Below are positions 1 through 8,505 of a stretch of 64,000 nt of DNA, one piece after another. Where the stretch lies: NCBI RefSeq assembly GCF_027111275.1, contig NZ_CP114286.1, forward strand, positions 1 to 64,000. Reading direction: 5' to 3'. The notes beneath the pieces were generated by a model. It ran no database searches. It saw nothing but the letters and a program-made list of their open reading frames with translations, and was not told the DNA's origin. Positions within the stretch are counted from its first letter, which is position 1. The number at the start of each line of letters is the position of its first letter. The DNA is from Flavobacterium luteolum. GTDB taxonomy: Bacteria; Bacteroidota; Bacteroidia; Flavobacteriales; Flavobacteriaceae. A program made the translations under genes and the position numbers.

Positions 1-1776
1 GATTTCAATTGGACTAGTATATTTTATCGCATGGTGATCGATGCTTTGGTTTCCTAAAACATAGCGGATATCTGGATTTGGAAATTCATTTTTCAATTCC
101 ACTTTCACTTGTTTATTAGCCAAATCTGCTGTAGAAGAAGCTGTTACCAAATAAGCGCTTTTTGCATAATTTAATCCCTGATAATCATAACGTTTGAACA
201 TTGAAAACAATCTTGCTGTAAAATCGTTCCAATTACGTTTCTCTTTCGGACTCCATAAAGTTTCTGATAAAGCAGCTAATCTTGGAAAAATCATATACTC
301 AGAATCTTTTGGGCCTGCGATGTGTTCAGCCCATAAATTAGCTTGTCCACCTAAAACATGCGCTGCTTCCTGCGGCGTCATAGTTGAAACTACAGGATCA
401 AATTTGTACACTTCGCTTAACGGATTATAAGCATCAAAAGCCAAAGGTTCTTCGTTTTGCGGACCTTGATAAAAGTTGAAATAACAAGGCGTTTCTGGTG
501 TCATAATTACATCGTGACCTTGATCTGCCGCTTCGATTCCGCCTTTTGTTCCTCTCCAGCTCATTACTGTAGCGTCTGGAGCTAAACCGCCTTCTAAAAT
601 TTCATCCCAACCAATTACTTTTTTACCTTTAGAATTGATGTATTTTTCCATACGTTTCACAAAATAACTTTGTAATTCGTTTACGTTTTTCAAATGTTCA
701 TCTTTGATTCTTTTTTGACAATGCGGACATTTTGCCCAATTGGTTTTAGTCGCTTCGTCTCCACCAATATGAATATATTTTGAAGGGAAAATGGTAATTA
801 CTTCGTCAATTACATTTTGCAAAAATTCAAAAGTCGTTTCCTTTCCTGCACAATAAATATCCGTCAAAGGCCAAACTCCACCTGATGGGACGCCAATTCT
901 CTGATTGAAACAAGATAATTCAGGATAAGCCGCAATTGCACTGCTTACGTGTGCTGGCATTTCGATTTCTGGAATTACTTCTATTCCTTTTGTCGCTGCG
1001 TATCTTACAATTTCTTTTAATTCGTCTTGCGTGAAGAATCCGCCATACGTTCCTTTTTCATCAGGATTTGTAGTTAATCTGGCATTCCAAGAAACATTTT
1101 CCTGATCTACTCTCCAAGCACCAACTTCGGTTAACTTTGGATATTTTTTGATTTCAATTCTCCAACCCTGATCGTCCACTAAATGCATGTGCAGAACATT
1201 CATTTTATGCGCTGCCAAACGGTCGATTGTCGCTAAAACATAATTTTTATCAAAGAAATGACGTGAAAAATCCAGCATTAAACCTCTCCATTTAAAACGA
1301 GGTTCATCATTAATAGTCAAACTTGGAATCTGCCATTTTGCAGAAGTGATTACATATTTACTTTCAATTGATTCAGGAAGTAATTGTCTGATACTTTCTA
1401 AAGCATATAAAAAACCATTGTTCCCTTTTGCAGAAATAACAATATTAGTTGGATTTATATCTAAAACGTAAGCTTCATTCTTTAAGTTCTGATCTGTTTT
1501 CAACAAAACATAATTACTTAATGGAGCTTTTGTCGTAACTTCTGGTTTCCATCCCGCAGCACTTTCAAATTTAGAAGCCAAAGCATTTGCAGCATCTTTT
1601 TGGAAATCACCGTTTACTACAAACTTTGTGTCTTTCGTAAATTCAAAAACACCTGTTTTAATAAGAGTCTGACTCGGTTTTGGAATGATACGAATATCAC
1701 TTTCTGTGTACACTTTTTGCGCGTTAGCCGAGAAAATTGAAGTGATAACGGTTAATAGAAATAGTAATTTTTTCAT
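1..1776 (-). CDS. GH20 beta-N-acetylhexosaminidase (3' end outside window)
   Basis: The reading frame is open from base 1776 to the window edge, giving 592 residues without a stop. It starts with a Sec signal peptide (MKKLLFLLTVITSIFSANAQ). A GH20 domain 2 follows (about residues 25-155) and then a TIM barrel with the family motif HIGGDE; D340-E341 are the expected catalytic pair of substrate-assisted hydrolysis. The barrel also shows MLDFSRHFF and MHLVDDQGWR. It should remove terminal beta-GlcNAc or GalNAc in the periplasm. It is the last visible gene of the N-glycan cluster, about 310 bp downstream of the glycosylasparaginase. The C-terminus cannot be judged here. Confidence 0.95.
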   Translation of the reverse strand, partial: MKKLLFLLTVITSIFSANAQKVYTESDIRIIPKPSQTLIKTGVFEFTKDTKFVVNGDFQKDAANALASKFESAAGWKPEVTTKAPLSNYVLLKTDQNLKNEAYVLDINPTNIVISAKGNNGFLYALESIRQLLPESIESKYVITSAKWQIPSLTINDEPRFKWRGLMLDFSRHFFDKNYVLATIDRLAAHKMNVLHMHLVDDQGWRIEIKKYPKLTEVGAWRVDQENVSWNARLTTNPDEKGTYGGFFTQDELKEIVRYAATKGIEVIPEIEMPAHVSSAIAAYPELSCFNQRIGVPSGGVWPLTDIYCAGKETTFEFLQNVIDEVITIFPSKYIHIGGDEATKTNWAKCPHCQKRIKDEHLKNVNELQSYFVKRMEKYINSKGKKVIGWDEILEGGLAPDATVMSWRGTKGGIEAADQGHDVIMTPETPCYFNFYQGPQNEEPLAFDAYNPLSEVYKFDPVVSTMTPQEAAHVLGGQANLWAEHIAGPKDSEYMIFPRLAALSETLWSPKEKRNWNDFTARLFSMFKRYDYQGLNYAKSAYLVTASSTADLANKQVKVELKNEFPNPDIRYVLGNQSIDHHAIKYTSPIEI

Positions 1777-2087
1777 TCTTTGTTTTTTGGTTTCTTTAAA
1801 AGTTACTTATTAAGAGCTTTTAAAGATTTAGTTTTTTAGGTTTAGTTTGTCATTTCGACTGAAAGGAGAAATCGCAATAGAAATTCCTCAAAGTAATTCT
1901 CCAATCTGTGTCGATCAACTAATGTGATTCCTCGTTCCTCGGAATGACAAATATTGCGTCTAATCTCTTCAACGGATTAAAATCCGTTGCTACAAAATAA
2001 TCCGTTCCTTCGGAACTTTTTATGAAAGAGCCATTGGCTCGAAATATATTGTAGGGATGGATTTTAATCCATCCAACGTAATCATAT
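1777..2087. repeat. Intergenic region filled with palindromic repeats
   Basis: This 311-base gap holds no gene. Bases 1848-1950 are a copy of the GTCATTTCGAC-ended dispersed element. It is followed by three small palindromes: 1971-1988 (AACGGATT/AATCCGTT), 2028-2040 (GAGCC/GGCTC) and a perfect 20-base palindrome at 2055-2074 (GGATGGATT arm). They sit between the asparaginase stop and the GH20 start, so the transcript there would fold strongly. Confidence 0.75.
1848..1950. repeat. Dispersed palindromic element, copy A
   Basis: The element begins TTGTCATTTCGACT and ends with the imperfect reverse complement TCGGAATGACAA. The interior (CAATCTGTGTCGATC) matches the interior of the other copies, which have CAATCTTTGT(A/C)GAG. 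Copies B to F lie at 6415, 28087, 40249, 52255 and 57185. It encodes nothing recognisable. Confidence 0.85.
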
Positions 2088-3110
2088 TTATTTATCCCAA
2101 GACATTTTAAATTTCGCGTCTTCCATTCTGTGGCCTTTTGCGTCATCAGAAACGGCGTAATTAAATCCAGATCTTAGACTATAACCTGCGTATTCACCGC
2201 TTTTATTCAAGGCAATAAAACCAACTTGCAGATATTCCATGTCTTTGTGGTTTTTATGTTTGTTGTAAATACGTTCTGTGATTTCTTTACAAGCATCATA
2301 AGGAGATTTTCCCTGACGCATTAATTCGACAACCATTGCGCTTCCTGCAGTTCTAATAACTGCTTCTCCCAAGCCAGTTGCCGCTGCAGCTCCCACTTCA
2401 TTGTCCAAGAAAAGACCCGCGCCGATTATTGGGGAGTCACCGACGCGTCCGTGCATTTTCCAAGCTGCACCGCTCGTGGTACATCCGCCAGAAAGGTTGC
2501 CATCTTGGTCTAACATTAGCATGCTTATGGTATCGTGATTTTCTATATTAATAACTGGTTTGTATTTGGAATCCTCCAGCCATTTTTTCCAGTCTTTTTC
2601 AGATTCTGGTGTCAATAAATTTTCTTCTTTAAAACCTTCAGACAAAGCAAACTGCAATGCACCTTGCCCAGCTAACATGACATGAGGAGTATTTTGTAAC
2701 ACTCTTTTTGCCACAGAAATTGGGTGCATGATTCCCTGTAAAAAACAAACAGAACCGCAATTACTGTTGTGATCCATGATACAGGCATCAAGGGTAACTT
2801 TTCCTTCGCGATCCGGATATCCTCCATAACCAACACTACGAACATTTGGATCGGCTTCAGGTATTTTCATTCCAGCTTCGATGGCATCCAAAGCCGATTT
2901 TCCTTCTTTTAAATTCTTCCAAGATTCTTTATTCGCAGGTAAACCATGATTCCATGTCGAGATGATGATTGGTTTTGTCTGTTTTTTTTCTTTTGATTCT
3001 ACTTCTAGTTCATTATCATGATTGGCAGCAAATCCGCTTACGCCCAAAACAGAACTTATGGCTAAAGTGCCTAGAGTGGTTTTCTTAATAAAATCTCTTC
3101 TATTTGACAT
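2088..3110 (-). CDS. N4-(beta-N-acetylglucosaminyl)-L-asparaginase (glycosylasparaginase)
   Basis: An Ntn-hydrolase that cleaves the GlcNAc-Asn bond of N-glycoproteins. The frame opens further upstream (3143), but the methionine at 3110 gives a clean twin-arginine signal (SNRRDFIKK followed by a hydrophobic stretch), so 340 residues are preferred. HDTI places the autocatalytic nucleophile at Thr194, followed by the family block GNLSGGCTTSG and MHGRVGDSPIIGAG. The closest described relative I know is the Elizabethkingia (Flavobacterium) meningoseptica enzyme. Tat export suggests folding, and possibly self-cleavage, before it reaches the periplasm. It lies 90 bp after a TIM-barrel lipoprotein gene. 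Confidence 0.95.
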   Translation of the reverse strand: MSNRRDFIKKTTLGTLAISSVLGVSGFAANHDNELEVESKEKKQTKPIIISTWNHGLPANKESWKNLKEGKSALDAIEAGMKIPEADPNVRSVGYGGYPDREGKVTLDACIMDHNSNCGSVCFLQGIMHPISVAKRVLQNTPHVMLAGQGALQFALSEGFKEENLLTPESEKDWKKWLEDSKYKPVINIENHDTISMLMLDQDGNLSGGCTTSGAAWKMHGRVGDSPIIGAGLFLDNEVGAAAATGLGEAVIRTAGSAMVVELMRQGKSPYDACKEITERIYNKHKNHKDMEYLQVGFIALNKSGEYAGYSLRSGFNYAVSDDAKGHRMEDAKFKMSWDK

Positions 3111-3200
3111 GTCTTTTGGTTTAAATTCAACTTTCAGAAACAAAATGTTCTTAACGTTGCTAAATTAATCAGTAATCTTTTTTAATCCCAGTAAAATCTA

Positions 3201-4319
3201 CTACATGGCCGATTTTACGGCTGCAATTGTCTTTAAATTACTTTCTGATAAAGCATTTCCGTCAAAAAATGAAACTCCAGTTGCACCATTTTTCTTAGCC
3301 AGCAAAATTGCTTCTTTCAATTCTGCATCCGATTTTAATCCTGGAATATAAATTCCTGTATTTATTTTCGTCTGTTTTCCTTCTAAATCGGCTACACCTT
3401 GTTTGGTTGCATAACCTACCCAGTCAATTTCTTCATCATAAAAACTATGATAAATCATTGGATATACTTCGTCAATATTCCATTTATCCCAACGCTGACG
3501 CACCATATGATCTGCCATTTCTGGATAAGGAAATACTGCAGCCGTTAATTTTTTATTGTATTTATGAGCGATTTTATACGCATCGTCAACCACTGCTTTT
3601 ACAGCATTTAATCTGAAGTTTTTCCACTCCATATCAATTGAAGTGTTGTGGCTGTTTTTTGGATTTTTGTGATGTTCTTTTTCGAATTTGCTTACACAAG
3701 CATCACAATAGCAGAAATCAAATTGAGGTAATTCTACATCTTGAACCAGGTTGTATTTTGGCAACAAACTGATTGGCAGGAAAATATCTGGAAAACGAAT
3801 ATAATCTAAATGTACACTTTCGATTCCTTCTACTTTTGCTAAACCTTCAACCAAACCTAAAACGTGATTTCTAGATTCTTCTTTAGTTGGGCAAAGCCAT
3901 TGGTAATAATCTACATATGGACGGTTATCAAAACAAGATTTTCCTTCTTTGCTTACTTGATACCAATCTGGATGCTGTAAAGCAACTGAATCATTTGGAC
4001 GATTCATTGCCATAATCCATGCATGCACTTTTAGTCCTTCTTTTTTTGCAAGCGGAACTAATCTTGCTAATAGTTTCGGATCGGTTTGCGTGTTAATTAA
4101 AACTTCATCAATTCCACCGTCTTTGTATTTTTTGAATTCTTTCGAATAATCTGCATTCGATTTTTTAGCGTCGGCAGTGGTCCAAACACCAAAAGTGAAT
4201 TTACCGTTTTCCTGATCTTTATTTTCTTTTTGTCCGCACGAGAATAAACTCAGCGAAAGCGCTAATACTAAAACTTTTGATAGTTTTTGCAACTTATTCG
4301 TTCGTAATAATTTTACCAT
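3201..4319 (-). CDS. Putative glycoside hydrolase, GHL10/GH10-like TIM-barrel lipoprotein
   Basis: A lipoprotein signal with lipobox LFSC comes first, then a (beta/alpha)8-like domain beginning FGVWTTADAKKS. The strand motif VHLDYIRFPD (D172) and a CYCDACVSKFEKEH segment are typical of the uncharacterised glycosyl hydrolase-like 10 group. Its activity is unknown; in this locus an endo- or exo-enzyme on N-glycans is the obvious guess. The ATG at 4319 overlaps the upstream CBM9-like gene by 26 bases. A TTG immediately after that gene's stop would still leave a lipobox, so the exact start is uncertain. The overlap indicates translational coupling with the CBM9-like and GH130 genes. Confidence 0.75.
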   Translation of the reverse strand: MVKLLRTNKLQKLSKVLVLALSLSLFSCGQKENKDQENGKFTFGVWTTADAKKSNADYSKEFKKYKDGGIDEVLINTQTDPKLLARLVPLAKKEGLKVHAWIMAMNRPNDSVALQHPDWYQVSKEGKSCFDNRPYVDYYQWLCPTKEESRNHVLGLVEGLAKVEGIESVHLDYIRFPDIFLPISLLPKYNLVQDVELPQFDFCYCDACVSKFEKEHHKNPKNSHNTSIDMEWKNFRLNAVKAVVDDAYKIAHKYNKKLTAAVFPYPEMADHMVRQRWDKWNIDEVYPMIYHSFYDEEIDWVGYATKQGVADLEGKQTKINTGIYIPGLKSDAELKEAILLAKKNGATGVSFFDGNALSESNLKTIAAVKSAM

Positions 4320-5361
4320 CTTCTTTAATTATTAAGGTTTTGTTTGAAAAAGGACTCTTTACCAAGATATTAAATCCTGATGAATGATTTTCTAAAACTG
4401 GTTTTAAAACTTTTCCATCAACAACTATATTTTTTGTACTGATACTTTGCAATGATTTTGCCCAAGATTTATTTTTATCGAAATATCTCTTTTGAGCACG
4501 GTACAAGGTATACAGTTCCCATTTTACTTTTTCTTCCTGTGGAATTGTAAATTTATCGTCGCTTTCCTTTGAAGAAAAGTATACATAAGCCCATTTTTCG
4601 GGCTCATGCATATTGATGACTCCCATAGGCGACCAAACCCAATTGTATTCTGGGAGAAACTTTCCTTCTGAATCTTTTTTTCGTTCATATTTTCCATCAA
4701 TAACCGAATGCTGCCAATTCACTCGCGAGAAATTAACTTTCCAAAATTTATCTTTTGGAACAATATCATCGAAATACGATGTTTTATAAACCGACCACGG
4801 AATGGCAATTTCTAATGTCCAGCCTTTATCTGTATCGGAAGCATTGTTTAAAGTTCCGTCAACCTTTACAGCCGATTTTAAACCTGTAATATTCCAGTCG
4901 TTTAAAACCGTGTTTTTTTCTCTGTAAGGTTTATTGATGAATAAATCCCAAGCCGTGTTTAACGCATTAATTTCTAATTCATAGTAATTATGAGTATCAT
5001 TATCTGGATCAATAAAAACCTCAAAATCATTATTATAAAAAATAATTGTATCACGTTGTCTTAGATTTGCCCAAACATGAGGTTCTTCTATTTTAGCGAG
5101 AATATAGTAGTAATTATCGTCCCAGAGCATTTTGACTTGAGTCTTGTATTTTGGAGTTTCAACACCTTCTATGTCGACAAAAGGAGTTGTCCAAGATGCT
5201 TTTTCCCAAGCTTTGTCTGCTTCATCGCCATCAATAACAATTTCTTTTGAAGTCTTATACGCAATATAACTTTTTGGTGTAACCGGTTTTTCAGATTGCG
5301 CATAAATCATCAATCCAACAAAAAAAACGGCAAGGGACAATAATTTACTTCTACTATGCAT
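4294..5361 (-). CDS. Carbohydrate-binding family 9-like protein
   Basis: A Sec signal peptide (ending near MIYAQSEK) leads a CBM9/DOMON-like beta-sandwich over most of residues 30-260. Recognisable strands are IVIDGDEADKAWEKA, VKMLWDDNYYYILAKIEEPHVWA and NDFEVFIDPDNDTHNYYELEINALNTAWD. No catalytic residues are evident. Similar proteins occur in Bacteroidota glycan clusters as exported sugar-binding or uncharacterised partners. It begins 7 bases after the GH130 stop and its end overlaps the next gene, so the three form one tight unit. Confidence 0.8.
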   Translation of the reverse strand: MHSRSKLLSLAVFFVGLMIYAQSEKPVTPKSYIAYKTSKEIVIDGDEADKAWEKASWTTPFVDIEGVETPKYKTQVKMLWDDNYYYILAKIEEPHVWANLRQRDTIIFYNNDFEVFIDPDNDTHNYYELEINALNTAWDLFINKPYREKNTVLNDWNITGLKSAVKVDGTLNNASDTDKGWTLEIAIPWSVYKTSYFDDIVPKDKFWKVNFSRVNWQHSVIDGKYERKKDSEGKFLPEYNWVWSPMGVINMHEPEKWAYVYFSSKESDDKFTIPQEEKVKWELYTLYRAQKRYFDKNKSWAKSLQSISTKNIVVDGKVLKPVLENHSSGFNILVKSPFSNKTLIIKEDGKIITNE

Positions 5362-5368
5362 CTTTATA

Positions 5369-6334
5369 TTATAAACTATTATCTTTTGTAAACTGAATTA
5401 CTTCACTTAATTTTCCGAAAGCGATTGCTACGTGAGTATCTGCCGCACCGTAATAAACCGCTAATTTATCTTCTTTAATATCGTGTAAAGCAGCACAAGG
5501 GAATACTACGTTTGGAACGTCTCCAACCATTTCATAAGTCTCTGCTGGTCCTAATAAATAAGGTTGTGTTCTGTACTTTACTTGATCTGGCGAATCAACA
5601 TCTAAAAGTGCTGAACCCATTGCATAACGGAAACCGTTGCAAGTATTGATAACTCCGTGGTAAATCATTAACCATCCTTCGTCTGTTAAAATTGGGATTG
5701 GTCCTGCTCCTACTTTTGTACATTGCCAAGCGCTTTGCTCAAACGGACTTGGTTTCATCACCAATCTATGTTCTCCCCAATATTTCATGTCTGGGCTATA
5801 GCTGATCCAGATATCTCCAAATGGCGTGTGACCATTATCACTTGGACGGCTTAACATCGCATATTTTCCGTTGATTTTCTGTGGAAATAAAACACCATTT
5901 CTGTTGAATGGTAAAAAGGCATTTTCGCATTGGAAAAATTCTTTAAAATCGAAAGTATAACCAATACCAATTGTTGGTCCGTTGTAACCATTACACCACG
6001 TAATCCAGTAACGATCTTCAATCCAAACCACACGCGGATCGTATTTATAAGCAGATTCGATCATTTCTGTATTTCCAGATTTCATCTCAATTGGTTCGTG
6101 GTTGATGTCCCAATTGATACCATCTTTACTGAAACCAGCAAAAATATTCATCTGAACTGCTTTATTATCACATCTGAAAACCCCAGCATATCCGTCTCCA
6201 AAAGGTACAACTGCACTATTGAATATACTGTTTGATGAAGGAATCGAATATCTGTCGATAATTGGATTCTCAGAATATCTCCACATTACATCTTTACTGT
6301 TTTCGGGTCTGTCTTGCCAAGGAATAGTACTCAT
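5369..6334 (-). CDS. GH130 beta-mannoside phosphorylase (probably Man-beta-1,4-GlcNAc)
   Basis: A five-bladed propeller enzyme starting IPWQDRP. The general acid of the family is D99 in YDPRV. R163 (LSRPSD), K207 (CTKVGAG) and H226 (IYHGV) match the phosphate-binding set that separates GH130 phosphorylases from hydrolases. No signal peptide is present, so it acts in the cytoplasm. In an N-glycan cluster the expected reaction is Man-beta-1,4-GlcNAc plus phosphate to mannose-1-phosphate plus GlcNAc. It is separated from the symporter gene by a 271-base gap with a palindromic repeat and is coupled to the CBM9-like gene downstream. Confidence 0.9.
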   Translation of the reverse strand: MSTIPWQDRPENSKDVMWRYSENPIIDRYSIPSSNSIFNSAVVPFGDGYAGVFRCDNKAVQMNIFAGFSKDGINWDINHEPIEMKSGNTEMIESAYKYDPRVVWIEDRYWITWCNGYNGPTIGIGYTFDFKEFFQCENAFLPFNRNGVLFPQKINGKYAMLSRPSDNGHTPFGDIWISYSPDMKYWGEHRLVMKPSPFEQSAWQCTKVGAGPIPILTDEGWLMIYHGVINTCNGFRYAMGSALLDVDSPDQVKYRTQPYLLGPAETYEMVGDVPNVVFPCAALHDIKEDKLAVYYGAADTHVAIAFGKLSEVIQFTKDNSL

Positions 6335-6414
6335 TTTTTGTTTTTTTTATTTATTAGTTTTTTGTTTTTTATTCTTGTGTCTATGACTGTTGCATTGAAC
6401 CGTCACACACAGTT

Positions 6415-6546
6415 TTGTCATTTCGACGAAGGAGACCCGAGCGATAGCGAACAGGCGCAGCAAATCTTTGCAAGAAGCTCCATCTCGTAAGTTGCCAATC
6501 TTTGTAGAGCTACTCGTGGAGATTTCTCCTTCGTCGAAATGACAAA
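6415..6546. repeat. Dispersed palindromic element, copy B, with inserted module
   Basis: Ends are TTGTCATTTCGACGAAGGAG and its reverse complement CTCCTTCGTCGAAATGACAA. Compared with copy D, an extra 27 bases (6435-6461, containing GAGCGATAGCGAAC) separate GAAGGAG from AAATC. The element fills the gap between the symporter and GH130 genes. Confidence 0.88.
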
Positions 6547-6605
6547 CTTTGGAGAAACTCTCTACTCTATAATCTTGCTTCTTTAATCTTGCCTCTACAA
6601 AATCT

Positions 6606-8483
6606 CTATTCTTCAATCTTCCTAACTCGATCCAGCCAAGTAAACTTCAACACCGTAGTCGTCACTAAGAAAACTAGCAAAGCAACTCCAGCTTTTGGAT
6701 AATCTCTAATGATAAAGTAAATTGGAAGCAGAATCATGCTTGACTGCCATACAATACCAATTACACAATTCATCATATCTAGATAGAAATCATTATTTTT
6801 TTGGAAAGATTGATCTTCCGCTTTCAATTGTTTGTAAACTGGCCCCCAGAATCCCCAAGGTCTAACGTTTGTATAGAAAGATTTCAGCACTTCTATATCT
6901 GTTGGTTTGCTTAAATAAGTTCCCAAAAGACAGCCTAAAATTGACATTCCGAAAATTAATGGGAATAAGTAAATCGATGGCACTTGCGAAAGATCATGCA
7001 AGAATGTTCCAGCTGCTAAATTTCCCTTATTCTGATCTAAAACGAATTGAAGAGAAGCTGCAATTAATCCGCCGACCATTCCCCAGAAATACCCCCATCC
7101 GTTGAAACGCCACCAAATCCATTTTAGGAAGTTTGCCGCAACATAACCACCATACAAAGCACTTGTAATCCAAAGTGTTAGTGAGTTAATCGAATCTGCG
7201 AAGAATCCCATGAAAACTCCAAGACCAACAACCAAGAAAGAAGAAATCTGACTTACTTTGATATAATGTTTGTTTGAAGCAACTGGCTTGAAGTATTTTT
7301 TATAAATATCATTTACGATATAAGCTGGTCCTGCATTTACGAAAGCTGAGAATCCAGACATGAAAGCTGCTAATAAACCTGCTAGAAGAATTCCTTTAAT
7401 ACCAACTGGAATATAAAGATTCACCACTTTTGGCATTAATAATTCTAAATCTGCTCCAGTAAGATTAACGTTTGCATTTAATTCTGGTGCAAGGTTTACT
7501 AATGCAATAACCACAATTCCTGTGATTAATAAATATCTCGGAATAAATAAAATCAAGTTCGTGAAACCACTCATGTAAGCCGCTTCTTTTACCGATTTTG
7601 TAGAAAGAACACGCTGTAAATCATAACTTGGAGTTGGTCCTGCAACACTGGCAAAGAATCCTTTAAAAAGCGTCATTCCGATAAAAGCTCCGAACATTTT
7701 GTATCCTTCCGTATCAATTAATCTGTTGAAAGTTTCGAATTTATCGCTCCATTGTGTTTCGAATTCCCATCCGAAGAAAACATTTTTCCATTCTGGCGTA
7801 ATAACCGAATTAATCTGAATATCTGTATAATTGATGAAAGCATAACCAGCGATTAAAACTCCGGCAACAATCATAATAATGTACTGAACAACTTCAGTCG
7901 CAACTACAGAAAACATGCCGCCTTTAACCGTGTAAATGGTTGTTAAAAAAATGATTAACAATGCATAAGCCTGCTCAGAAGTTAAGAAAACTCCGCCATT
8001 CATGTGAACCGTTAAATCCCAAGGGAGAATAATGGTTACGAATTTCCCAATTCCAACAAAGAAATAAGCGATAAAACCAATCGTAGAAATGATAGCAAAA
8101 ATTGCCACAATAATATGGGATGCTTTTCCAGCTTTATCACTTCCAAAACGAGTTAAAATCCATTCAGAACCCGTCATTACTTTTGATCTTCTAATCCAGA
8201 CTGCGAGGAACATCATAACGAAAATCTGATTCCATATTGGCCAAAGCCACATAAACATGAAGCTTTTTACTCCATATAAAAACAAAACTCCAATCATCCA
8301 AGAAGTTCCTGAAACATCAAACATTCCGGAGCCATTGCTCAATCCTAAAAAATACCATTTGATTGATTTCCCTCCAAGGAAATAATCATCAAGTCCTTTT
8401 GATGCTTTTCTTGAAATCCAGATTCCGATACCGACCGATAGTACGATATAGATTAAAATGATTGATACGTCAATAATGTTCAT
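6606..8483 (-). CDS. Sodium:solute symporter (SSS family)
   Basis: A 625-residue inner-membrane protein with about 14 hydrophobic segments, starting with IIDVSIILIYIVLSVGIGIWIS. The GGKSIKWYFLGLSNGSGMFDVSGTSW stretch is the SSS TM1 region, and GFSAFVNAGPAYIVNDIYKKYF is the family block in the middle. It starts 22 bases after the GH92 stop. It is the only importer visible in the N-glycan cluster, so it probably brings released mannose, GlcNAc or Man-GlcNAc into the cell. The substrate is inferred from context only. Confidence 0.9.
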   Translation of the reverse strand: MNIIDVSIILIYIVLSVGIGIWISRKASKGLDDYFLGGKSIKWYFLGLSNGSGMFDVSGTSWMIGVLFLYGVKSFMFMWLWPIWNQIFVMMFLAVWIRRSKVMTGSEWILTRFGSDKAGKASHIIVAIFAIISTIGFIAYFFVGIGKFVTIILPWDLTVHMNGGVFLTSEQAYALLIIFLTTIYTVKGGMFSVVATEVVQYIIMIVAGVLIAGYAFINYTDIQINSVITPEWKNVFFGWEFETQWSDKFETFNRLIDTEGYKMFGAFIGMTLFKGFFASVAGPTPSYDLQRVLSTKSVKEAAYMSGFTNLILFIPRYLLITGIVVIALVNLAPELNANVNLTGADLELLMPKVVNLYIPVGIKGILLAGLLAAFMSGFSAFVNAGPAYIVNDIYKKYFKPVASNKHYIKVSQISSFLVVGLGVFMGFFADSINSLTLWITSALYGGYVAANFLKWIWWRFNGWGYFWGMVGGLIAASLQFVLDQNKGNLAAGTFLHDLSQVPSIYLFPLIFGMSILGCLLGTYLSKPTDIEVLKSFYTNVRPWGFWGPVYKQLKAEDQSFQKNNDFYLDMMNCVIGIVWQSSMILLPIYFIIRDYPKAGVALLVFLVTTTVLKFTWLDRVRKIEE

Positions 8484-8505
8484 TAAATTATTTATTTTGA
8501 ATTAG

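Noticed and set aside
1919..2146. 75-codon open frame overlapping the end of the asparaginase gene
   Set aside because: It translates element copy A and small palindromes, and its other part is antiphase to a certain gene.
3308..3616. Plus-strand open frames opposite the large hydrolase genes (for example this one)
   Set aside because: They are antisense shadows of clear minus-strand genes and show no domains.
6347..6616. 89-codon open frame between the symporter and GH130 genes
   Set aside because: It lies almost wholly in dispersed element copy B and overlaps the symporter stop; composition is repeat-derived.
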